From RGIG8050 sp045588915 (GTDB taxonomy: Bacteria; Bacillota; Clostridia; Christensenellales; UBA1242), in NCBI GenBank assembly GCA_045588915.1, contig JAZNFA010000004.1, positions 124,001 through 188,000 on the forward strand: a DNA stretch of 64,000 bases, given 5' to 3'. Each line of letters opens with the position of its first letter. Position 1 is the stretch's first letter. The notes under the pieces were generated by a model. The model worked only from the letters and a program-made list of their open reading frames with translations, was not told the DNA's origin and made no database searches. Positions 19,801 to 28,391 of the stretch are shown here, one piece after another. The position numbers and the translations under genes were made by a program.

Positions 19801-22800
19801 ACCAAACCTAACCATTCTAAAGCAGCAAATCCGGTCACAGCACCAACTGCCTCCTTTACTGGTTTCAAGAAGACAATGAACAAATTCAAGGAAAGGATAA
19901 CCGAGAATGCGCTGATAGCTTCTTTGTAGAATGGAGTAACAAATTGTGAACTGAATTTTGAACCATCGTCGAATGGATAGAAAGAAATGGTAATTGGACT
20001 CATTATATACAAAACGGTCATATTAACAGCACGTTGGATTAAACCAAATGCAAAATTCATATAAACACCAAGTGCCGAAACCAAAGCAATATACCCAATG
20101 ATAAAGTTAATATCATTAATGTTATAAATATGCTTAACTGCACTTAAATCAGAATAAGACATAACACCAATGTATTTTTCTAAGTTTTCACCGTCTTCAT
20201 CCAAGGTCGTTCCTTCCTTAGTCAACATTAAATAACGACGTGGAGAACCACTGGAAGCAAATAAATCATCAATTTGTTCTGCTGTTGCGCCGGTTAATTG
20301 TTTTGCTTCATAATCGCCAGATGGCTTAGCAGAAAGACCGTTCTTAATCCAAGATTTCAAGGCTTTTCTGTCTTGACTCTTATCACTTGCAGCATCAAGG
20401 CGACGGAATGTAATAATATTTTTTGAGAATTCATTTGCTAAAGGTGTTGTTGTATCAACATCGGTCATCGTTGCTAATTCAGCAGATAAAGCTTTTTTAG
20501 CAGCAATTTTAGCAGCATTGATTTTTGCCGAAGAAGCACGTGTTTGTACTTTGTTTGTTGCTGTTGTTTTCAAGCTTTGAGCAGTTGCACCGGTTTCAGC
20601 AAAACCATGGTCTAAATCAAGATTTGGAGTTGGTACTGTACCAGTATATTCTTGGTAATAACGAATGCCATCAACACTGATACCACGTTCGCCCCAATAA
20701 GCATTATCGTGGAAAGTTTTTCCGTGATTAACCAAGAATGGATTACCACTACCATGGTTAGAACAGAAATAATCGATTCCTCGTTGTGTCCAGTCAGAAG
20801 TAGATGATGCAAGTGGAATAAATACCAATTCCTCAAGGCTGGTATGTTTTACCAAACGCACGTTTTGATTCTCAACATCAGGAACTTGGTTCGTATCTTT
20901 ACTTGGAGTGACATAGAAATCAGCATATTGACCAAATGCCCCACGATAAGAACCACCACCAAGCGCCGGATAAGAATCCCAGTCAATCATACGGTACGCT
21001 GCATCATTATCAAAAACCATATTAACTTTAACGTAACCTTTGTTATCTAAATTAAACAAAGTATCACGAATTTCCGGAACAGTTAAATCCTCAGCATAAT
21101 CTCTAGTCATCGAAAATTCAATTGCTGGTTTATAAATGGAAGGAACAGCAATTGGATCGGCATAACTGCTACTTGGTTTAGCATTCGAGTAAATCGCACT
21201 CGCATCAATATAGTGCGCAACTAAATTAGTGAATTTACCTTTAATACTGGTTTCCAATGTTTCAACCGAACCCGAGAAACCTTTTTGTGTTAAAAAGTCA
21301 TTGGCAGCACCCATCATATTTTCACGATTACTTTCAAAGGTTGGAACACTAGCAATCAATTCTTCATATAAACTAAGTTGTTTTGCCAATTCGGGTAAGT
21401 TATTAGCGACAACATTATTATAACGTTCGACCAAACCTTTATAGGTCATCCAGTCTTTTTGTTCGTTTAGCAATTTTCCTTGAAGTCTGTCCATCGCAGC
21501 CATATTGGATTCATATTCATCCCATGTTTCGGCTTCAGCGGCTTCTGCTTGTTCAATAAACTGGTTATAGTTATCAACCAACTGACTCCACAAATCGGTA
21601 AAGTTACCGTCGATTTGATATTTTTCAATGGTAATTGGTACGTATTTAGATTTATCGTTAACCGAAACCCAAATATTACTGTTATGAGAACTTGGGTTAA
21701 TCACAAAAGTTTCTGCCAATGGATTACCTTTTTTATCTTTAGGGATAAAACCGACAGCATTCATAATTACTTCATTAGTCGCTTGGAAAATTTTCATAAT
21801 CAAAGGAGCTAACATTTGCAAATAGTTAACTTTGAATGTGTAAATACTGGTAGAAGCCGGGAAAGCCGGAATTGCTTGCACCAACATTTGTGTCAAATTG
21901 GTATATAAAACGTTTGAAACAATGGTATACAAAATATCACCGAATTGGTTATCAAAAACATCAATATTAAAACTTGCCGATGCTTCACCACCCTGCAAAG
22001 CAATTTTACCATTGATCGAGATACCGAACATTTTTGCGCTTTCTTCCATTGATTTCATTGTAACAATTGGATCACCATAACGCACAAAAGTCGTACTCAT
22101 TGGAATAACTGTACCAGTACCCATCACCGATGTATCAATATCGTGTTTCATTACTTCGGTTTCGTACAATGAATAACCATAGTTATAAATATCAATCGGT
22201 GACCATGTCAAATCAATACTTGGTTGTATCGTTGTACTAATGTGACGTAAGATATCATTACGGTAACCAACACTTGCCGAAAGACTATTGTTCTCCTTAT
22301 TTGGAGTCCAATCATTCAGATCATCGCCCTTTAAGTATTCATTCTTCCAATCGTTCATCGCATCTTTGTATGGATTTGAATCTTCATCTTCCTCAGCCAA
22401 AGGTTGTGACCATTGTGACAATGGAGTAACAGTTTTTCCGTCAGCACTGACAATACCATATTGGGTATCCGGGAATAATTCTTGATACTTAGCTTGCAAT
22501 TCAGTTTTATTTTTCGGAGTATCACTGCCAGTCATATCAACCATAACATAACGTCCGTGCGAGGCAGCTGAATTAGCATCCATACGGTAAAAATATTTAT
22601 TGCGTGCATCTGCGCCAAAACTATCATCACTTGTCACAACACCAATACGTTTACGGTTCGCACCAGGATTAGATCCATCGCCAGCCACCATTGCCTTGAA
22701 AACTTGACCGGCAATACTTGCCGTATTACCACTACCCGTGGCAGCATCCAAACCTTTAAACACCGTACGGGTTGCCATTAAACCAACGGTTACAGCCGCA

Positions 22801-23192
22801 TTCACAAAAAAGAACATCAGTAAACCTTTGAATGTTCGTAAAACAATTTTATACGGATTACCACCACCCTCTTTATCTTTATAGTGGTCTTGTAAAATTT
22901 TGACGATAGTAAAGAAAACAATTAACGCCGTCGCAAGACCAACCAAATTACCAAAAATGTAACCAACATTATCATCGTTAATAATCTTGCTTACCATATC
23001 ATTGTTTTCATCGCCACCCAACCCAGCTAAGTTACGGAAGATACCTTCAATAAAACCAACGACGTGGGCTAATAACTCCCAAATCCAATAAAATAACATA
23101 GGAAATATGTCGGAAAAAAAATTACCAACTTCTGCAATTGCATTTTTTATCGTATCACCTAGACCATCCAGCAATAAATTTCCCCAGTTCAT
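16809..23192 (-). CDS. Giant VirB6/TrbL-like multi-domain membrane protein
   Basis: 2127 residues. N-terminal hydrophobic segments lie near residues 29-50, 78-98 and 118-142. A long domain (about 150-1010), predicted outside the membrane, follows. A second cluster of hydrophobic helices spans about 1030-1140 (INFIIGYIALVSALG..., ALEWLGLVAFVTMLPQL), then a Lys/Glu-rich stretch, a Gly-rich segment (about 1320-1430) with two copies of SKFGQGVGK followed by GGIG, and a long helical, acidic C-terminal region to the end. Polytopic clusters plus a huge soluble tail resemble VirB6/TrbL channel proteins of type IV secretion. The VirB4-like gene follows in the same operon. Substrate unknown. Confidence 0.75.
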   Translation of the reverse strand: MNWGNLLLDGLGDTIKNAIAEVGNFFSDIFPMLFYWIWELLAHVVGFIEGIFRNLAGLGGDENNDMVSKIINDDNVGYIFGNLVGLATALIVFFTIVKILQDHYKDKEGGGNPYKIVLRTFKGLLMFFFVNAAVTVGLMATRTVFKGLDAATGSGNTASIAGQVFKAMVAGDGSNPGANRKRIGVVTSDDSFGADARNKYFYRMDANSAASHGRYVMVDMTGSDTPKNKTELQAKYQELFPDTQYGIVSADGKTVTPLSQWSQPLAEEDEDSNPYKDAMNDWKNEYLKGDDLNDWTPNKENNSLSASVGYRNDILRHISTTIQPSIDLTWSPIDIYNYGYSLYETEVMKHDIDTSVMGTGTVIPMSTTFVRYGDPIVTMKSMEESAKMFGISINGKIALQGGEASASFNIDVFDNQFGDILYTIVSNVLYTNLTQMLVQAIPAFPASTSIYTFKVNYLQMLAPLIMKIFQATNEVIMNAVGFIPKDKKGNPLAETFVINPSSHNSNIWVSVNDKSKYVPITIEKYQIDGNFTDLWSQLVDNYNQFIEQAEAAEAETWDEYESNMAAMDRLQGKLLNEQKDWMTYKGLVERYNNVVANNLPELAKQLSLYEELIASVPTFESNRENMMGAANDFLTQKGFSGSVETLETSIKGKFTNLVAHYIDASAIYSNAKPSSSYADPIAVPSIYKPAIEFSMTRDYAEDLTVPEIRDTLFNLDNKGYVKVNMVFDNDAAYRMIDWDSYPALGGGSYRGAFGQYADFYVTPSKDTNQVPDVENQNVRLVKHTSLEELVFIPLASSTSDWTQRGIDYFCSNHGSGNPFLVNHGKTFHDNAYWGERGISVDGIRYYQEYTGTVPTPNLDLDHGFAETGATAQSLKTTATNKVQTRASSAKINAAKIAAKKALSAELATMTDVDTTTPLANEFSKNIITFRRLDAASDKSQDRKALKSWIKNGLSAKPSGDYEAKQLTGATAEQIDDLFASSGSPRRYLMLTKEGTTLDEDGENLEKYIGVMSYSDLSAVKHIYNINDINFIIGYIALVSALGVYMNFAFGLIQRAVNMTVLYIMSPITISFYPFDDGSKFSSQFVTPFYKEAISAFSVILSLNLFIVFLKPVKEAVGAVTGFAALEWLGLVAFVTMLPQLRSKIEGVLGAGGLAQKSLGQMWGEAKKAVGVDAVKKAKEKALKGAAGALNAFNRMKAMKEDRKAKKLAKLEKREKDGKLSFLERKKLDKMRGYNAHKKRLDDALASGDDSALSKREKKQVERIRNEADKQALLNAGKKKRGESKEAYAKRVAEEKAKLLNDSKFRKSVNGVLKSHPRLAKAAGTMKNVASQAWNATKQSKFGQGVGKAVGGIGKGIGKVGEFGKAAGGKIKDTWDKVADSKFGQGVGKVLGGIGAVGAGVGGFIGRTARGIGHDIGNAAEAAFGKGSFIGEMVRAKYGMNGTLAKDKNSLWGEVMRWKNPIANQEAQKKFLQEERAFQSAMKSYQETAIGALAADADNTAKADNIIHETAKKSVVRDHIKKLKKEDKLEKMLIAQQLAEGKSEEEAKTFAKERINQLKNEGKNLAKEYDLLGGDKKLVDGVAGDLKEFRGLGLSLNFEDDAVKNAVMEAEQKLREKTKNKANVEALLSEENKKEAQELKTTATSMLEAMKVEATEENIKSVQNILKETKSSEEMVKKISETLGVDAGAVQFSEEQFVNLSSAREQRMAAIADYQSVLEAYKLQEKGEEMFMSKIGPGVSAADKDKILEIFRNVNDENLASSNVNSLGYKLNLIIKENGGNMDDPQVRALMEAERNKMKAQFDAAFKAFGDKYGNAIREYDTAKKFKEEMNAVETMSAMTEIQHRREYHIGTCMDTQSIQLVVNDSLIQDMHAKGDYSGAGLKLQMLVDCIKKHDTDEAKNLGFDQETIDQLTAWEKNERTKARLDGIRGLGEFDAANMGSITQSMGGNTWIGMETALAKLTAVSEKNILIKKFETALNDAASNEARARSQVSEVLNQIDATFSGEMWRDEKILKIFAEKTETMFENGQQFANKLTEALNAVSRGASKDDPKIKPYIEAFNAVQKEYLGKPGMEVLTDAARMFNNAIARADEANMWSARQDEINYGIGSFKSELQEIMTKLKAFAGGK
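18990..19185 (-). repeat. Internal Gly-rich repeat in the giant membrane gene
   Basis: Two near-identical copies encode SKFGQGVGK followed by a GGIG element (around 19147-19185 and 19020-19070). Each is followed by similar Gly/Ala/Lys-rich sequence. Such segments may form flexible or amphipathic linkers between the membrane part and the helical tail. Confidence 0.6.
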
Positions 23193-23227
23193 AGTTCAAG
23201 CTTAAACCATAACCCCAAAATCACCAA
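23193..23227 (-). promoter_or_regulatory. Promoter of the VirB6/VirB4-like operon, leaderless type
   Basis: Minus strand TTGGTG (23227-23222), a 17-bp spacer, TAAGCT (23204-23199), then 6 nt to ATG 23192. No Shine-Dalgarno site. The hexamers are weaker than in other leaderless promoters of this window. Confidence 0.5.
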
Positions 23228-23241
23228 ACGCTTTTTATCAA

Positions 23242-24159
23242 TTAAACGTTAAACTTGAAATGAATAATATCGCCGTCCTGCACAATATAGTCACGACCTT
23301 CTTGACGCACACGTCCGTGGTCTTTGGCAGCCAATAAATTTCCGTATTTCACAAAGTCATCATAAGACACAACTTCAGCTTTAATAAAACCACGCATAAA
23401 ATCAGTATGAATTTTACCTGCGGCAATCAAAGCCGTATCACCATCTTTAATTGTCCAGGCACGAACTTCGGGTTCACCAGCAGTCAAATAAGAAATCAAA
23501 CCTAACAAACGATAGCCTGCCACAATCAATTTATCTAAACCACTCTGCTGTAAACCATACATTTGCATAAACTCTGCACGTTCTTCGTCGTTTTGTAAGT
23601 TTGCCAATTCATTTTCAACGTGAGCACAAATACCAATAACTTGTGCATCATCTGCTGCCGCAATTTCTTTAATTTTGGCATAATGTGGATTGTTTGCACC
23701 ATCATCAGCGATATCACTTTCATTATAATTAGCAACATAGATAACAGGTTTTTCAATTCCAGCATACATCAACTCCAATTTAATCGTATCAATATCACTT
23801 TCTGGATTAGCACCACCGTCCACGTGAGTTACATTTGGGTCATCAAAAGCTCGGACCACGTGCACAATCGCATCAACTTCACGAATATGTGCTAAAAATT
23901 TATTGCCTAAACCTTCACCCTGTGATGCGCCTTTCACCAAACCAGCAATATCAACAAACTTTACTGTCGAATGAATCACGGATTTTGCTTGATAATGTTG
24001 CGCCAAGAAATCAACACGTGGATCTGGCACGGGAACAATTCCTATATTAGGCTCAATTGTACAAAAAGGATAGTTTGCCACTTCTGCACCAGCACGAGTA
24101 ATTGCATTAAATAATGTACTTTTTCCCACATTCGGCAAACCAACAATACCAATTTTCAT
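23242..24159 (-). CDS. ychF: Ribosome-binding ATPase YchF/OLA1, helical domain missing
   Basis: 305 residues against about 363-366. Obg-family P-loop ATPase associated with ribosomes and stress. G1 is GLPNVGKST, G3 is DIAGLVKGASQGEGLGN, the Asn-containing G4 is ANYNESD (family NxxE type), and the C-terminal TGS domain is complete up to DGDIIHFKFNV. The sequence passes from DTIKLELMYAGIEKP straight to VIYVAN, so the antiparallel helical arm of about 60 residues that normally sits here is absent. A Shine-Dalgarno site (AAGGAG) precedes the start. It lies just after the membrane protease gene. Confidence 0.93.
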   Translation of the reverse strand: MKIGIVGLPNVGKSTLFNAITRAGAEVANYPFCTIEPNIGIVPVPDPRVDFLAQHYQAKSVIHSTVKFVDIAGLVKGASQGEGLGNKFLAHIREVDAIVHVVRAFDDPNVTHVDGGANPESDIDTIKLELMYAGIEKPVIYVANYNESDIADDGANNPHYAKIKEIAAADDAQVIGICAHVENELANLQNDEERAEFMQMYGLQQSGLDKLIVAGYRLLGLISYLTAGEPEVRAWTIKDGDTALIAAGKIHTDFMRGFIKAEVVSYDDFVKYGNLLAAKDHGRVRQEGRDYIVQDGDIIHFKFNV

Positions 24160-24179
24160 CTTAAAATAACTCCTTTGTA

Positions 24180-24914
24180 TTAACGACGTCTACGACCTGT
24201 CAACATCATAAAATATGATAAGTAACGTAAAAAATAAATAAGTGACATTGCGAAACTGACAACATAAGTATTAGCAGCCGCACGTAACACACGATTCACA
24301 CCACGTCTTTCTTGTTTGGTTTCAACAATTTGCATTGCATCCAGTAATTGCTTGCCACGGCGTGAAGCATCAAATTCTGTTGGTAAAGTAATCAAACTAA
24401 TCAATGCACTTAAACCATAGATAATACAAAAACCTAACAACGCCCATTGTAAATAATCAAAAGCTAATCCTGCCGTAAATAACGTCGCAATAAAACTAAT
24501 AATAATTAACGGAGTCAACAAACGACTGGAAAAATTAGAAATACGAATCACTGTATTACGTAAACGCAATGGCGCATAATTTTGTGCATCTTGTAAAGCG
24601 TGACCACATTCGTGAGCGGCAATCGCCAAAGCCGAAACCGAATTACTATACAAAACCTTGTTTGTTAAACGTACTGTTTTGGTTTGTGGATCGTAGTGAT
24701 CGCCCGTATTACCAACAGCTTCCTCAACTTGAATATTTAATTGATTTTCTAAAGCAATGCGTTCGACCAATTCTTTAGCAGTATAATTACTGCCACATTC
24801 CACTTTGTGATAATGTTCAATGACTGTGGTAACTCTGATTGAAGCAATAATGGCCCAAAGTAATACCGGTAAAATTGCAAGACCAGAAAAAATATAAATC
24901 AATTCCCAAGACAT
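24180..24914 (-). CDS. YugP-type membrane zinc metallopeptidase
   Basis: 244 residues, DUF/peptidase family Zn_peptidase_2 (YugP). One N-terminal transmembrane helix, the zinc site AAHECGHALQDAQNYAPLRLRN near residue 100, two or three further transmembrane segments (about 133-180) and a C-terminal hydrophobic hairpin. Length and motif order match the family. The substrate is not known. There is no Shine-Dalgarno site. A promoter-like CATAAT 5 nt before the ATG sits in the end of the preceding gene. Confidence 0.88.
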   Translation of the reverse strand: MSWELIYIFSGLAILPVLLWAIIASIRVTTVIEHYHKVECGSNYTAKELVERIALENQLNIQVEEAVGNTGDHYDPQTKTVRLTNKVLYSNSVSALAIAAHECGHALQDAQNYAPLRLRNTVIRISNFSSRLLTPLIIISFIATLFTAGLAFDYLQWALLGFCIIYGLSALISLITLPTEFDASRRGKQLLDAMQIVETKQERRGVNRVLRAAANTYVVSFAMSLIYFLRYLSYFMMLTGRRRR

Positions 24915-24948
24915 AATCTATTATGGCTTATTTCATTATTTGTAACAA
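24915..24948 (-). promoter_or_regulatory. Possible internal leaderless promoter for the metallopeptidase gene
   Basis: Minus strand TTGTTA (24948-24943), a 17-bp spacer, CATAAT (24925-24920), then 5 nt to ATG 24914. It lies partly inside the 3' end of the LOG-family gene, so chance similarity is possible. Confidence 0.4.
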
Positions 24949-25497
24949 CAGTTTTTTTAATTCTGCCATATCTTGTACGTGAATAATTTCTGCACCATTT
25001 TGTACGTCTGGATTGTTATCACGACTACGGAAGAAATCATTAACCGTATCAAAGATTTGACCAGCACCACCAAACTCGTCCACAATAATCATTTTTTTCT
25101 TCGCAAAGAATGAAAACAATAATTCACTAAATGTTCCCCAACTGCCACCTAAAGCAATCACAACATCACTGTATGGTGTCATATCCATACTGCGTTTCAA
25201 AAAGTTTTCACTGTTCGTCGGTAAAATATTTTCATTGAAGACTAAATCGGTAACACCGTCAGTTGTAAATTGATAACGCTCTAAATGTTCTTGCATATCC
25301 ACAGCAGGTGTATAACCAATTACTTTACCACCGGCTTGAACGGCGCCACGTCCAACAAAATATGGATAGCCACCACAAGCGCCAGTTAAAATTTCACAGC
25401 CATTGTCGGCTAAAAATTTACCTAAGTCAGCGCAAGCCTGAATTTCTTGCTCACTGTAATGTTTGTTATTAGTTCCACCATAAACGGTAATTTTCAT
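24928..25497 (-). CDS. LOG/SLOG-family Rossmann-fold protein
   Basis: 189 residues. The start MKITVYGGTN and the glycine-rich GACGGYPYFVGRGA and ALGGSWGTFSELLFSF segments mark the SLOG superfamily (LOG, TIGR00725-like). The PGGxGTxxE motif of phosphoribohydrolases appears here as GGSWGTFSE. LOG enzymes release the base from nucleoside monophosphates, but many relatives have no known reaction, so the activity is left open. Its Shine-Dalgarno site (GGGAGGG) lies in the last codons of glnS. Confidence 0.8.
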   Translation of the reverse strand: MKITVYGGTNNKHYSEQEIQACADLGKFLADNGCEILTGACGGYPYFVGRGAVQAGGKVIGYTPAVDMQEHLERYQFTTDGVTDLVFNENILPTNSENFLKRSMDMTPYSDVVIALGGSWGTFSELLFSFFAKKKMIIVDEFGGAGQIFDTVNDFFRSRDNNPDVQNGAEIIHVQDMAELKKLLLQIMK

Positions 25498-25499
25498 AT

Positions 25500-27062
25500 T
25501 TAGAATCCCTCCCTTAAACCAATAGTTTTATTAAAGACCAGACCATCTTGATGATCAAGCACATAATAACCTTTACGCACGAACTGGTATTTTAATGACA
25601 CATCGTTTTGTTCAACAAGCCATTGCTCAGCATATCCTTGACTTTCGTGTAAAGAATCACGGTTGATATTTTCGTCATTCAAATCTGTACCTTCCTTTAA
25701 CAAAGGCTCAAACGAACGAATTGTTACCGGAGTGCAATTACGCGCATCAACATACTGAATCACACCTTTTGCTTTTTCGTCGGTAATTTCACATTCAAGC
25801 ATATCACCAACTTGACGTAAACATTTAATCTTATAAGCACCACGTAACTGAACAACGCCACCGATGGTTAAGCGTTTATATTTTGGTGGTGGGTTGTCAC
25901 TGAAATCAGAACCATCAATCCAAATTTCATTTGAAAAACTGATTTGATGTTTGCCTGCTGCTTCATCGTGTGGATTGTTTGTTACTTCAAATTTTTCAGT
26001 CTTATCATAATTCACAATCTTTACTTTAATCGGATTTTCAACAACAGCAACACGCAATGCAATTTGGTCTAGTTCAGTACGAACATAATATTCCAATGCT
26101 GACAACGGCACAGTCATCACATTTTTTGTTACACCAGTTGATTGCACAAAATCCATAATCGCTTTGGCTGGATAACCACGTCGACGCATTCCCGAAACAG
26201 TTGGCATACGTGGGTCATCCCAACCACTCACTAAACCTTCATCAACAAAACGTTTCAACCAACGTTTACTCATCACAAAGCGTTCAATATTCAAACGAGA
26301 GAATTCGTATTGTTCCGGTGGAATCTCTGGTAAATCAGGAAGCGCACCTTTACATTGTTCCACGCACCAATTATATAATGGACGATGGTCTTCAAATTCC
26401 AAACTACATAAGCTGTTGCTAATATGTTCAATGTAGTCACTTAAACTATGCGCAAAGTCATACATCGGATAAATGCACCAAGTATTCCCTGTACGATAGT
26501 GCGATTGACGATTGATGCGATACAAAACTGGGTCACGCATATTCATATTTGGCGAAGCCATATCAATCTTCGCACGTAAGACACGACTGCCATCAGGAAA
26601 TTCTCCAGCACGCATACGTTGGAATAAATCCAAGTTTTCTTCAATTGAACGATTGCGATAGGGACTTTCTTGACCAGGTACACCTAACTCACCACGCATC
26701 GCCTTAATTTCATCCATTGTACTGTCATCGACATAAGCAACGCCACGCTTAATCATATGAAGAGCGCATTGATAAAGCTTTTCATAATAATCACTAGCAA
26801 AGACAACTTGATCATATTTCACGCCAAGCCAATCTAAGTCACGTTTAATTCCTTCCACATATTCCATACTTTCTTTGGCTGGGTTGGTATCATCAAAACG
26901 CAAATTAGCTTTTCCATTATATTTGCAACGCATACCATAAGAAATACTAAAAGCTTTCGCGTGGCCAATATGTAAATAACCATTTGGCTCTGGTGGATAA
27001 CGTAAGATAATATTTTGCCCACGACTTTGAGCTTTAACTAATCCTTCTTCAACAAAGTTCAT
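25500..27062 (-). CDS. glnS: Glutaminyl-tRNA synthetase
   Basis: 520 residues, class Ic synthetase. The HIGH motif appears as PPEPNGYLHIGHAKAF (residues about 22-37) and the KMSKS equivalent as FVMSKRWL (about 265). The C-terminal half is the anticodon-binding beta-barrel pair. Most Bacillota make Gln-tRNA through GatCAB, so GlnRS marks lineages that acquired it. The start overlaps the hflX stop by 4 nt (ATGA), giving translational coupling in an rpmF-hflX-glnS operon. Confidence 0.93.
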   Translation of the reverse strand: MNFVEEGLVKAQSRGQNIILRYPPEPNGYLHIGHAKAFSISYGMRCKYNGKANLRFDDTNPAKESMEYVEGIKRDLDWLGVKYDQVVFASDYYEKLYQCALHMIKRGVAYVDDSTMDEIKAMRGELGVPGQESPYRNRSIEENLDLFQRMRAGEFPDGSRVLRAKIDMASPNMNMRDPVLYRINRQSHYRTGNTWCIYPMYDFAHSLSDYIEHISNSLCSLEFEDHRPLYNWCVEQCKGALPDLPEIPPEQYEFSRLNIERFVMSKRWLKRFVDEGLVSGWDDPRMPTVSGMRRRGYPAKAIMDFVQSTGVTKNVMTVPLSALEYYVRTELDQIALRVAVVENPIKVKIVNYDKTEKFEVTNNPHDEAAGKHQISFSNEIWIDGSDFSDNPPPKYKRLTIGGVVQLRGAYKIKCLRQVGDMLECEITDEKAKGVIQYVDARNCTPVTIRSFEPLLKEGTDLNDENINRDSLHESQGYAEQWLVEQNDVSLKYQFVRKGYYVLDHQDGLVFNKTIGLREGF

Positions 27063-28111
27063 ATTAAATTGTAAATTTCCTTTTTAAGTTTGTCTATTCC
27101 AATTTTTTGAATTGCTGAAATCGCTACTGCACCATCTGGCACAACAAAGTTCGGATTCTTATCAATCTTATTGAAGACTAAAAGTTGTGGAATCGAACCA
27201 GCGCCAATATTTTGTAAAACTTGATTCACCACACTAATTTGTTTTTCGTATTCAGGGTTTGCACAATCGACAACGTGAATCAACAAATTAGCTTCTCGTG
27301 TTTCATCCAACGTTGCCTCAAAAGCACGAATAAATTCGTGTGGCAAATGATTGATAAAACCAACTGTATCGGTTAAAACAAAATTTTTACCATCCAAATA
27401 AATCGCACGTGTGGTTGTGTCCAAAGTTGCAAAAAGTTCGTCTTTGGCATAAACACCTGCTTTCGTTAATAAATTAAATAAAGTTGATTTTCCACTATTA
27501 GTATAACCGACCAAGCAAACACGACAACGCTGTGAACGTTGACGTACTGAAATTGTACGAGCTTTTTTAACTTCGGCCAATTTGCGTTCTAAAGCTACAA
27601 TCTCATCACGAATCAAGCGTTTATCTAATTCTAATTTTTTTTCACCTGGTCCACGCATTCCAACACCGTTACGCATTTTACTCATCAATCCACTGCTACC
27701 AATCAAACGTGGCAAGTTATAACGTAACTGCGCTAATTCAACCTGTAACTTCCCTGCAGCGCTTTGCGCACGAGCAGCAAAGATATCCAAAATAACTTTA
27801 CTACGGTCCAAAACAGGAACACCTAATGCTTGTTCCAAATTACGGACTTTACTACCCGATAATTCAACATCAAAAACAACAACGTTTGCATTCGTCTCAG
27901 CTATCATTGTTTTAATTTCTTCAACCTTACCCGTACCTATATAATAGGTAACATCAATATCTTTACGGTTTTGAATCACTCGACCAACAGTTTGCAAATT
28001 ACAGGTCGCACACAACAAAGACAATTCGTCTAAATCATCCACAGAAAAAATTTGGTTGACCCCTACGCCAACCAAAATTGCTAAATCAGCTTGCTTCTGA
28101 TTATTGTGCAT
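27059..28111 (-). CDS. hflX: Ribosome-associated GTPase HflX
   Basis: 350 residues, compact for the family (usually 400 or more). The N-terminal HflX domain contains the LGVPVLDRSKVILDIFAARA core and a short coiled coil. The G domain has GYTNSGKST (G1), DTVGFINHLPH (G3) and FNKIDK (G4), with a very short C-terminal end after SAIQKIG. HflX splits stalled ribosomes under stress. The start lies inside the last codons of rpmF (11-nt overlap), consistent with co-transcription from the rpmF promoter. Confidence 0.92.
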   Translation of the reverse strand: MHNNQKQADLAILVGVGVNQIFSVDDLDELSLLCATCNLQTVGRVIQNRKDIDVTYYIGTGKVEEIKTMIAETNANVVVFDVELSGSKVRNLEQALGVPVLDRSKVILDIFAARAQSAAGKLQVELAQLRYNLPRLIGSSGLMSKMRNGVGMRGPGEKKLELDKRLIRDEIVALERKLAEVKKARTISVRQRSQRCRVCLVGYTNSGKSTLFNLLTKAGVYAKDELFATLDTTTRAIYLDGKNFVLTDTVGFINHLPHEFIRAFEATLDETREANLLIHVVDCANPEYEKQISVVNQVLQNIGAGSIPQLLVFNKIDKNPNFVVPDGAVAISAIQKIGIDKLKKEIYNLI

Positions 28112-28331
28112 TGCGTTCAGCCGCCGCTTTGGCTTTCTTAGCCTTTACATCGTTTTTTGTTTCGATGCGTTTCACGCCGTCATAATAACCACACTCAGGA
28201 CAAACGATATGTGGGCAAATTTTTGCCTTACATTGTTTACATTCTGTCAACGTCGGTGCAGTTAATTTACTATTATTCGCATTACGCGTATTACGACGTG
28301 CTTTCGATACTTTGTGTTTTGGTACTGCCAT
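28101..28331 (-). CDS. rpmF: 50S ribosomal protein L32 (bL32), Cys-containing form
   Basis: 76 residues. Typical bL32 start MAVPKHKVSKARRNTR, then a zinc-ribbon-like arrangement of four Cys (CKQC and CPEC, with HIVCPECGYYDG) and a longer than usual Lys/Ala-rich tail. First gene of the hflX-glnS operon, read from a promoter shared back to back with the SleB-like gene. Confidence 0.95.
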   Translation of the reverse strand: MAVPKHKVSKARRNTRNANNSKLTAPTLTECKQCKAKICPHIVCPECGYYDGVKRIETKNDVKAKKAKAAAERNAQ

Positions 28332-28368
28332 AATGGCGTATTATAACAAATACTACTTGAAATGTAAA
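28332..28368 (-). promoter_or_regulatory. rpmF promoter
   Basis: Minus strand TTTACA (28368-28363), a 17-bp spacer, TATAAT (28345-28340), then 8 nt to ATG 28331. It overlaps the -35 region of the divergent SleB-like gene. Confidence 0.65.
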
Positions 28369-28391
28369 GGACTTTAATATATATTAGTCAA
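28357..28391 (+). promoter_or_regulatory. Promoter of the SleB-like gene, leaderless type
   Basis: TTGAAA (28357-28362), a 17-bp spacer, TATATT (28380-28385), then 6 nt to ATG 28392. No Shine-Dalgarno site. Confidence 0.65.

Noticed and set aside
14170..23192. Integrated conjugative element around the VirB4/VirB6-like genes
   Set aside because: No relaxase, integrase, coupling protein, att repeats or tRNA target flanks were seen, and both sides are ordinary housekeeping genes. Reported as a stand-alone unit instead.
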